Shown here: in pieces, positions 14,963-20,680 of the stretch | How positions within the stretch are numbered: the first letter of the stretch is position 1 | Layout: the number at the start of each line of letters is the position of its first letter | Assembly: GCA_030600725.1 (NCBI GenBank) | Contig: JAUVLN010000010.1 | Coordinates: 1-20,680 of the forward strand | DNA length: 20,680 nt | Direction: 5' to 3' | Origin: Thermoplasmatota archaeon | GTDB taxonomy: Archaea; Thermoplasmatota; Penumbrarchaeia; Penumbrarchaeales; Penumbrarchaeaceae | Position numbers and translations under genes: made by a program | Notes under the pieces: generated by a model | Databases searched by the model: none | Told to the model about the DNA's origin: nothing | Seen by the model: only the letters and a program-made list of their open reading frames with translations

Positions 14963-17900
14963 GTATGGAAAAAGATTATTGTCCTTATCTATCGGACGAT
15001 CGGCATGAGGAAAATGATGTGAACACGGGAGATAGGATCGGGAACGGAACCGACTGGAAACTGGCGGAGAGGGAGAAGGAGCTGAAATGTATCTATTCCA
15101 TCTCGGCCGTCGTCAGGGACAAGGATATCACCGTCAAGGAGGCGATGAAAAGGATAGTGGACCTGATCCCCCTGGCCTGGCGGTATCCCGAGATCACCTG
15201 TGCCCGGATACTATTCGACGACCAGGAGGTGGTCACGAGGAACTTCAGGGAGACCCTCTGGAAACAGGCCGGGGAGATAAGGTACGGTGATGAGGTCAAG
15301 GGGAGCATTGAGGTATACTACCTTCAGGAGAGAGAGTCGATGGGAGATGGCCCATTTCTTGCCGAGGAGAGTAACCTCATAGAGACCATTGCGGAGATGG
15401 TCGGGACCTATCTGGAGAAGAGGAGGATCCACCAGGACCTGCGGGACCTGGAGAGGAAACCACAGGCGGATAAGCAGGATTGGGAGGTCATACTGGACCT
15501 CCTGATCAAAACCGATCCAAGGGGTTCCCTTCGGATAACCAGGAGGATGATATATCACCTCTACCGGATCCACAATGAGGAGATAACCAACGTGATAAAC
15601 GGGATATGCACCCTTGACGAGAACGAGGCCGATTCGGAGTGGTGCGGCATCAACATACCCAATCCCAGGGAGGATATCGCGACGCTCGAGGAGGTGCAGA
15701 AAAAGGTGTTCATGATAGCAAAGAGATCCCTGTCCCCGCAGGAGATCACGGACCTCTTCAACACCTGGCTGATGGCGGACAAGGCACGTACGCTGCTTCT
15801 CATGTCCCAGAGAAGGGGTGTTTCCCTCCTGGATATCTCCAGGGAGCTGAACCATTTCTGGGACCTTGATGAGGATTCAAGGTCGTTGGCACCGGAGGAT
15901 GACGTGACCATTAGAACCGCCCTTATCAGGCATTTCTTCACGGGGAAGCTGAGATACGTCAATGTCGCCAAGAATTACATGACCCTGGAGAACTTCGTAA
16001 CCCTTCTCCGGAACATAGTTGGCCCATCGCAGGGAGAGGGAAAGCTCGGAGGGAAGGTTTCGGGCATCTTCCTGGCCGAGAAGATCATAGAGAAGGAGAA
16101 GGGGAGGTTTGAAGAGCTGAGGGATATCAGGTTCCCCAAGAGCTGGTACCTGACCACAGACACGATGCTCAGCCTGATCCACTACAATGACCTGGACGAG
16201 ATCAGCCATATCAAGTACATGGACCCGAACGAGATACGGCAGGAACAGCCGTTCCTTGAGCAGATATTCAAGAATTCCTTATTTCCACCGGATATCCTGG
16301 GGGGTTTGAGGGGGATACTCCGGGACCTTGGAAACAGGCCGATAATAGTGAGGTCTTCCAGCCTTCTCGAGGACAGCTTCGGAGCGGCGTTCTCGGGGAA
16401 ATACAAGAGCCTCTTCCTGGTGAATGATGGTACCGAGGAGGAGAGGTTGAGTGCATTGATCAACGCGATCACGGAGGTATATGCGTCCACGTTCGCCCCG
16501 GAGCCCATAGCCTACAGGAAGGAACGCGGCCTGCTCGATTTCTTCGAGGAGATGGGCATCTTGATACAGGAGGTGGTCGGCAAGAGGATCGGAGACTATT
16601 TCATACCCGCATTCGCGGGGGTTGCGTTCAGCAACAACGAATTCCGCTGGTCTCCCAGGATCCGCAGGGAGGACGGCATCATCAGGATGGTGGCGGGGCT
16701 GGGGACCAGGGCCGTGGACAGGGTGGGAAACGATTACCCCGTACTGGTCTCGCCCAACAGGCCGGAGATCCAGGTGAATACGCTCGTGGATGAGACGGTA
16801 CAGTATTCACAGCATAACATGGATGTGATAAACCTGAAGAAGGGGAGGCTGGAAACTGTCCCGACCTTGGAGTTCCTTCGCCAGAACTGGGATGACTATC
16901 CCATGATCGATAGGATAGTTTCGATCCATAGAGACGACATGCTGACCCCTGTCGTCGGGATACTGCATGACGCCAGGGATGAGGACATGGTGATCACCTT
17001 CTCCAAGCTGATCGGCGATAAAAGGTTCATCCCCCAGATAAAACGCCTTCTATCGATACTGAAGGAGAAGATGGGGAACCCCGTGGATATAGAGTTCGCC
17101 CACGACGGGGACGCACTTTATATACTGCAGTGCCGCCCCCAGAGCCACGCCATCGAGATGGAGAGGGTCCCCATACCAAAGAACATCCCTCAGGATAGAA
17201 AGCTGTTCTCCGCAGGCAAGTACGTGACCACAAGCCATATCGAGAACATCGAGTACGTCGTCTACGTGGACCCCGCAGCATACGAGACGCTCGAGGAGAG
17301 GGAGATGATATACAGCGTCGCCCAGGCTGTAGGTGCGTTGAACAGGGCACTTCCAAAGAGGAAGTTCATTCTCATGGGCCCGGGAAGGTGGGGAAGCCGG
17401 GGGGATATCAAGCTTGGTGTGCCGATAACCTACAATGACATCAACAATACGGCCCTCCTGATCGAGATCGCCAGGATAAAAGGGGGTTACCAGCCGGAGC
17501 TCTCGTTCGGCACGCATTTCTTCCAGGACCTGGTGGAGGCGGACATACACTATCTCCCCCTCTATCCGGACGAGCCGGAGAACCTCTTCAACGATGAAAT
17601 GTTTCGGATAGCCCCAAACCACCTGGGCGAGCTGCTGCCCAAATATGCCGGCCTGGAGGATGTGATCAAGGTAGTGGACCTGTCGGAGATCTCCAGGGGA
17701 GGCACGCTATCGGTGGTGATGGATGGAGAGGCGAACAGCGCACTGGCATACATGAGACCTCCCGACCACTGGTTATGGAGAATGAGAAAGGTGGAGGAGA
17801 TCGCGGCCTCAATGGATGTTGATCTGTATGGTGTAAAGGGGATATACGTTATTGGAAGCACAAAAGAGGGGACAGCAGGTCCGGAGAGCGACATCGACAT

Positions 17901-18132
17901 TATCGTGCATCAGGTGGAGGATGAGGAGAAGAGGGACGCCCTTCTCTCCCGTCTGATTGGATGGGATGAGAAGATGTGCCAGGAGAACCTGGACCGTACG
18001 GGGGTCGAGATGGAGAGGATCCTTGACGTTCACATCGTGACCGATGATGATATCGCCAACAAGACATCGTGGGCGACCCATATCGACTCACCATACAATC
18101 CTGCCAGGAAGATATCTCTTAGCGATCAGTGA
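14959..18132 (+). CDS. GAF-like / PPDK N-terminal domain / nucleotidyltransferase fusion
   Basis: The 1057-aa protein overlaps the previous gene by ATGA. Residues ~30-160 resemble a GAF sensor domain (KELKCIYSISAVVRD, then AWRYPEITCARI, and GPFLAEESNLIETIAE). The centre (~360-740) is a PPDK N-terminal ATP-grasp domain: GGKVSGIFLAEKI (~363), IVRSSSLLEDSFGAAFSGKY (~463) and VDIEFAHDGDALYILQCRP (~713). Again neither swivel His nor PEP barrel is present. The shared C-terminal block is GPGRWGSRGDIKLGVPITY (~806) with GTHFFQDL. The last ~110 residues are a minimal nucleotidyltransferase: GSTKEGTAGPESDIDIIVH, with G966, S967, D978, D980 and probable third acid D1023 in DVHIV. This suggests a regulated ATP-using enzyme with a second nucleotide-transfer activity; the reaction is unknown. 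Confidence 0.78.
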   Translation: MSMEKDYCPYLSDDRHEENDVNTGDRIGNGTDWKLAEREKELKCIYSISAVVRDKDITVKEAMKRIVDLIPLAWRYPEITCARILFDDQEVVTRNFRETLWKQAGEIRYGDEVKGSIEVYYLQERESMGDGPFLAEESNLIETIAEMVGTYLEKRRIHQDLRDLERKPQADKQDWEVILDLLIKTDPRGSLRITRRMIYHLYRIHNEEITNVINGICTLDENEADSEWCGINIPNPREDIATLEEVQKKVFMIAKRSLSPQEITDLFNTWLMADKARTLLLMSQRRGVSLLDISRELNHFWDLDEDSRSLAPEDDVTIRTALIRHFFTGKLRYVNVAKNYMTLENFVTLLRNIVGPSQGEGKLGGKVSGIFLAEKIIEKEKGRFEELRDIRFPKSWYLTTDTMLSLIHYNDLDEISHIKYMDPNEIRQEQPFLEQIFKNSLFPPDILGGLRGILRDLGNRPIIVRSSSLLEDSFGAAFSGKYKSLFLVNDGTEEERLSALINAITEVYASTFAPEPIAYRKERGLLDFFEEMGILIQEVVGKRIGDYFIPAFAGVAFSNNEFRWSPRIRREDGIIRMVAGLGTRAVDRVGNDYPVLVSPNRPEIQVNTLVDETVQYSQHNMDVINLKKGRLETVPTLEFLRQNWDDYPMIDRIVSIHRDDMLTPVVGILHDARDEDMVITFSKLIGDKRFIPQIKRLLSILKEKMGNPVDIEFAHDGDALYILQCRPQSHAIEMERVPIPKNIPQDRKLFSAGKYVTTSHIENIEYVVYVDPAAYETLEEREMIYSVAQAVGALNRALPKRKFILMGPGRWGSRGDIKLGVPITYNDINNTALLIEIARIKGGYQPELSFGTHFFQDLVEADIHYLPLYPDEPENLFNDEMFRIAPNHLGELLPKYAGLEDVIKVVDLSEISRGGTLSVVMDGEANSALAYMRPPDHWLWRMRKVEEIAASMDVDLYGVKGIYVIGSTKEGTAGPESDIDIIVHQVEDEEKRDALLSRLIGWDEKMCQENLDRTGVEMERILDVHIVTDDDIANKTSWATHIDSPYNPARKISLSDQ

Positions 18133-18981
18133 TCATATCGAGATCAGATCCCTTGATGTTGTTGAGAGGTCCTTTGTGTTGAACCTGACAAGCGACAGCT
18201 CGGGCCCGTCATGGGCGGCGGAGAGGGAGTATGTTTTCCCCGTTCTTTCCATCCAGTTCCCGGTGAGCCTGGGGGATTCGTGGATGTGTCCGTGAAGGGT
18301 TAACAGCGGCTGTTTATCCTTGATATGGCGCTGAATGGCTATGCTTCCAACGTGTTCGTCGAGTGGTGCGTGGTCCAGCATCCTTCCCCCCGCGATCCGG
18401 TCCAGATCGGACCCGTACGGGGGGGAGTGGAAGAGGAATATGCTCTTTTCCGGAGGGTCGGACCCTGCGAGTTCCTCCAGGTCATCCGATATCATGGAGT
18501 ATCGTACCTCATCTTCCGGGACCGGTGCGGTCCTGAACCCCTCCTCCGGCGAGACACAGCCAGGATCAACAAATCTCGAAACGTCGTATCGCTCCCAATC
18601 CTTCAAAAGGAACGGTGTAGGGGAGACGTAGGAATATCCCTTCACGAGGAGGCCCCCGAAGGGGACCGTCCTGTTGTGGATATATTCTATCAGGCCGTCC
18701 CGGTCCGCATCGAGGAAACGTTTCTCATAGGAGCGGGGGTCGTCGTTTCCCATGATCACGAAGAAGCGGGTATCGTCGCCGGTGATCTGTTTGGTTCTTT
18801 CGATCCCCCCGAATATAATATCGTCGAGGAACTTACCACTGTTCTTTACCGCCCCGAATCCCTTGGGAAGCAGGTCCCCTCCGAAGAACACACCATCCGG
18901 CCGCTCCTTCTCGATTATGGAGAAGAGCAGATGGTACTTGGCGTCGTCGCCGTGCAGGTCCGATACGAACAAACATTTCAA
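18133..18981 (-). CDS. Calcineurin-like metallophosphoesterase
   Basis: The 282-aa protein shows all metal-ligand motifs of the fold: SDLHG (D8, H10), FGGDLL (D36), MGNDD (N79, D80), FLFHSPP (H185) and LHGHIHES (H230, H232, H234 region). It hydrolyses a phosphomono- or diester in the cytoplasm; it resembles the uncharacterised COG2129 type, and the substrate is unknown. The best start is TTG 18981: it opens directly on the first strand (KCLFVSDLHG), an in-frame stop lies just upstream, and GGTG lies 6 nt before it. Its stop codon abuts that of the convergent preceding gene with no spacer (TGA|TCA). Transcription may begin near 19003 from TATATAA at 19026-19032. Confidence 0.88.
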   Translation of the reverse strand: MKCLFVSDLHGDDAKYHLLFSIIEKERPDGVFFGGDLLPKGFGAVKNSGKFLDDIIFGGIERTKQITGDDTRFFVIMGNDDPRSYEKRFLDADRDGLIEYIHNRTVPFGGLLVKGYSYVSPTPFLLKDWERYDVSRFVDPGCVSPEEGFRTAPVPEDEVRYSMISDDLEELAGSDPPEKSIFLFHSPPYGSDLDRIAGGRMLDHAPLDEHVGSIAIQRHIKDKQPLLTLHGHIHESPRLTGNWMERTGKTYSLSAAHDGPELSLVRFNTKDLSTTSRDLISI

Positions 18982-19003
18982 GGTTCACACCACTTTCTGA
19001 ACC
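18982..19003 (-). promoter_or_regulatory. 5'-UTR hairpin next to a TTG start
   Basis: On the minus strand GGTTCA and TGAACC form a 6-bp stem with a 10-nt loop that contains GGTG, ending exactly at the TTG start. A GAGGAG sequence lies just upstream. Folding would hide GGTG but bring GAGGAG next to the start. Confidence 0.35.
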
Positions 19004-19025
19004 TCCTCGGTATGATCGAACCGGG

Positions 19026-19032
19026 TTATATA
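19026..19032 (-). promoter_or_regulatory. TATA box of the metallophosphoesterase gene
   Basis: The minus strand reads GTATATAACC here, centred ~48 nt before the TTG start, which predicts a ~22-nt leader. Confidence 0.5.
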
Positions 19033-19054
19033 CGTCTCCATCGTGAATGGAGGT

Positions 19055-19064
19055 CCAGGCCGGG
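19055..19064 (+). repeat. R motif core, degenerate copy
   Basis: CCAGGCCGGG preserves the R core but lacks the leading TGGG. A small hairpin CTCCAT/ATGGAG (19036-19052) lies immediately to its left. It is the left flank of the PIN-domain gene pair. Confidence 0.3.
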
Positions 19065-19102
19065 TAAGCTCGGAAAAAATATTAAAGATCATTTAGCAGG
19101 GT

Positions 19103-19127
19103 GGATGATCTTGCCGTAGGATCATCC
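19103..19127. terminator. Hairpin downstream of the PIN/partner operon
   Basis: GGATGATC and GATCATCC form a perfect 8-bp stem with a 9-nt loop, ~70 nt past the end of the minus-strand partner gene. No long T-run follows, so a terminator role is tentative. The gap 19128-19196 shows nothing else convincing. Confidence 0.35.
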
Positions 19128-19196
19128 GGTATAATGGATGTTAGACCCCATTTCCAGGGCTCAAATAATAGAGTGATGGGAAAAAATGATATTAGA

Positions 19197-19331
19197 CTAT
19201 TTAGATGAAGAAATTGTTTTTGCAAGATATTTTCTCTCTTCTTCCAATGTCATATCAGCGATATCCTCGCTGATCTTATCACGAATATCTCTCATCATCC
19301 TCACCGAGTCAAACTCCTTCTTTCTAGTCAT
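19197..19331 (-). CDS. Small partner protein of the PIN-domain toxin
   Basis: A 44-codon ORF starts inside the last codons of the PIN gene (8-nt overlap) and ends in TAG. The product is highly charged and helical: KKEFDSVRMMRDIRDKISED in the first half, then MTLEEERKYL. Short proteins with 'FD.V.MMR.IR..IS.E' followed by 'M..EE...YL' are commonly encoded next to PIN-domain proteins and probably act as antitoxin or accessory partner. The first 12 nt (ATGACTAGAAAG) are identical to the first 12 nt of the PIN gene. No separate promoter is evident; it should be co-translated with the toxin. Confidence 0.65.
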   Translation of the reverse strand: MTRKKEFDSVRMMRDIRDKISEDIADMTLEEERKYLAKTISSSK

Positions 19332-19788
19332 ATCCAACGATCTCCCAGGGTGATCTGATCTCTACGATTCCGTATCCCTTTTTTATATTCACGGAATTGT
19401 ATCCTCTTATCCTCGCAATATTGACGATATGCTTAAAATTCCAACTGAGGATTATGTCCGCCTTGATCACTGTGGCTATTGCAATGTGCTGTGAATCAGC
19501 GTAAAACCTCTTCGATATCACATTTTCTTTGAGATAAGACCTGGAAAGTTCATTTGATTCCTCGGTGAGATTAACTTCTTCCAAGAACTCAGAGGGAACA
19601 TTATCCAGTATTCTTCCTACCTTCTCTGGAGCTTTTGAAAGCTCTGCTCGAGTAATGTCTGAAATGATCGCAATTTTTTCTCCTGTGATAAATTCATTTA
19701 ACAATAATTTTGAGGCATTTTTAAACTCGTCATCCAGGCATCCTCCAATCACAGAGGTGTCAATATAATATCTTTCCTTTCTAGTCAT
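19324..19788 (-). CDS. PIN-domain ribonuclease, VapC-like toxin
   Basis: The 154-aa protein has the PIN pattern of acidic residues: YYIDTSVIGG (first Asp, residue 9), ITRAELSKAP (Glu), and ADSQHIAIATVIKADIILSW followed by NFKHIVN (the third acidic cluster and the family's 'W.FKH' motif). Such proteins cut RNA, often tRNA or rRNA, and are held inactive by a small partner. Unlike standard VapBC the partner gene lies downstream. A minus-strand TTTTATTAAC at 19813-19822 is ~29 nt before ATG 19788 and no ribosome site is present, which implies a leaderless transcript. Degenerate R motifs flank the pair (19055 and 19870). Confidence 0.85.
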   Translation of the reverse strand: MTRKERYYIDTSVIGGCLDDEFKNASKLLLNEFITGEKIAIISDITRAELSKAPEKVGRILDNVPSEFLEEVNLTEESNELSRSYLKENVISKRFYADSQHIAIATVIKADIILSWNFKHIVNIARIRGYNSVNIKKGYGIVEIRSPWEIVGYD

Positions 19789-19869
19789 CTTGTCTTATAC
19801 ATTGAAATGTGGGTTAATAAAATGTTCGTCCAGGGACTACTGAAAATCGGACTCGCCAAGAATAGTTAA

Positions 19870-19891
19870 TAGGCCATATCGGATTCTCTGG
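19870..19891 (+). repeat. Degenerate copy of the array element's left end
   Basis: TAGGCCATATCGGATTCTCT, then GG, aligns with the A-element left end TGGGCCAGGCCGGATAATCT, then GG, at 16 of 22 positions. The similarity fades afterwards. It is the weakest R copy and may be coincidence. Confidence 0.25.
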
Positions 19892-19960
19892 AACTTTAAT
19901 GAACCTTAATGTATGGACAGAAGGGCGCAGTCCCTTTTCCATGTATATTATGCAAACAGG

Positions 19961-20000
19961 TTAGCATAAAAGTGTTTTATATGCTAATGGATTAGCATAA
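19961..20000 (+). promoter_or_regulatory. Operator-like triple repeat at ATPase promoter
   Basis: TTAGCATAA (19961-19969), its inverse TTATATGCTAA (19977-19987, one inserted base) and TTAGCATAA again (19992-20000) surround a TATA-like TTTATATGC centred near 19980. The start codon is at 20040 with no ribosome site. Repressor binding here would block the TATA box. Confidence 0.55.
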
Positions 20001-20039
20001 ACGACAGGTTATAATATCACCAGTCCCATATCACTCCAT

Positions 20040-20680
20040 ATGAAAGTAGATGAATATGACATCAAACTCTACAATCCGAACCTGTCCGGGGGAACCTATG
20101 ATGTTCCAACAACAAAGAGGATGGCTTTTAATGAGGTCCTATCTGCAATAGAGAGATCGGGCATTACCGCTGTGGTCGGTTTACATCGTGTAGGAAAGAC
20201 CGTATTGTTAAAGCAGGTCCTGAACTCACTGGGAGAGGAAAGAAGTGACATATTCTATTTTTCTTTCGATGAGGAGAGATACTCGAATCAGGAGGGGCTT
20301 GAATCAGTTATCCGCAGTGCGCTGGAACTTTTCGATGCGCCCTTGATCGCTTTGGATGAGATATCCAGGATCAAAGGGTGGTCGGGCATCGTGAAAAAAT
20401 ACCATGATTCGAAAGGGATCCGTTTCCTTCTCTCCGGATCTGCAAGTCTCGAGATAACAGAGGGCAAAGAAAGCCTTGCAGGCAGGTTATTCGATATCTA
20501 TCTGCCACCACTGCAGTACCTCGAGTTCGTTTCATTCGTCAACAATAATGACCCTGAACCGGGGCCTGTTATGGATCTTAACAAGCCAAATAGGACATTC
20601 ATCCAATGGGAGGACAGGGGCTACCTCGATGAATTCCTCACCAGGGGAGGTTTTCCCGAGCTGGTTGATGTCCGGGACAA
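20040..20680 (+). CDS. AAA_14 / DUF4143-type ATPase, 3' end outside window
   Basis: The frame opens at ATG 20040 and stays open to the window edge (213 residues seen; the family is usually ~350-450 aa). Walker A is VVGLHRVGKT (45-54), Walker B is LIALDEIS (102-109, D106 and E107), and FLLSGSAS (129-136) is the sensor-1 block; LTRGGFPEL near the end is the classic start of the DUF4143 part. Members are common in archaea and anaerobic bacteria, often in mobile or defence-rich regions, with no established function. The promoter carries a repeat operator (19961-20000). Confidence 0.85.
   Translation, partial: MKVDEYDIKLYNPNLSGGTYDVPTTKRMAFNEVLSAIERSGITAVVGLHRVGKTVLLKQVLNSLGEERSDIFYFSFDEERYSNQEGLESVIRSALELFDAPLIALDEISRIKGWSGIVKKYHDSKGIRFLLSGSASLEITEGKESLAGRLFDIYLPPLQYLEFVSFVNNNDPEPGPVMDLNKPNRTFIQWEDRGYLDEFLTRGGFPELVDVRD

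Noticed and set aside
11927..18132. Canonical PEP synthase or PPDK
   Set aside because: Both proteins lack the phosphohistidine swivel motif and the C-terminal PEP/pyruvate-binding barrel.
18325..19119. 264-codon plus-strand frame
   Set aside because: It is the antisense shadow of the metallophosphoesterase gene, whose metal-binding motifs are all intact.
19147..19180. CCCAT...ATGGG with a 24-nt loop, similar in spacing to the junction hairpins
   Set aside because: The stem is only 5 bp and lacks the GC-rich R core, so similarity to the array junctions is not convincing.

Overview
The window looks like a chromosomal segment of a Thermoplasmata-type euryarchaeon. It shows leaderless or short-leader archaeal promoters, Shine-Dalgarno sites of the GGAGG and (G)GTGATC kinds, a tRNA without encoded CCA, an archaeal-type Lrp-like regulator with two HTH units, large Ig/propeller exoproteins with a C-terminal membrane anchor, and heavy use of ATA, AGG and AGA codons. 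The phylum-level assignment is inference from style, not from a marker gene.

Left part (1-8641) is accessory. In order it holds the C-terminal end of an IS91-like transposase, a flavodoxin-domain gene (minus), a decayed and 5'-truncated IS110 transposase, a 1290-residue secreted membrane-anchored exoprotein, a truncated and frameshifted remnant of the archaeal tRNA 2'-O-methyltransferase aTrm56 (minus), an AbiEii/AbiEi nucleotidyltransferase toxin-antitoxin pair, an array of three palindromic structured elements (7930-8538), and a tRNA(CAT) gene on the minus strand. A 15-17 bp motif (TGGGCCAGGCCG plus flank, called R here) is identical to the reverse complement of this tRNA's 3' end. It recurs in the same orientation at 553, 6359, 7929, 8158, 8343 and 8568, with weaker copies at 1169, 19055 and 19870. 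Several copies sit exactly where genes are broken.

The array is the least explained part. Two ~194-nt copies (7930-8122 and 8344-8538) share long identical blocks around one diverged hairpin whose stem still pairs through a compensatory change. A shorter third element (8159-8308) lies between them. Junctions between units form 18-21 bp stems with 22-24 nt A/T-rich loops, and their outer stem halves differ at each junction yet always pair. The last junction uses the 3' end of the tRNA gene itself as one arm.

Right part (8642-20680) is mostly housekeeping or metabolic. It holds a NiFe-hydrogenase maturation protease (minus), a double Lrp-like regulator, and an apparent three-gene operon: glutamate dehydrogenase followed by two ~1000-residue proteins built on a PEP-synthase/PPDK-type ATP-binding domain. 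The first of these carries receiver-like N-terminal domains. The second carries a GAF-like N-terminus and a C-terminal nucleotidyltransferase. All three are translationally coupled by stop/start overlaps. A convergent metallophosphoesterase follows, then a PIN-domain toxin gene overlapping a 44-codon partner, and finally the first 213 codons of an AAA_14/DUF4143-type ATPase with an operator-like repeat at its promoter.
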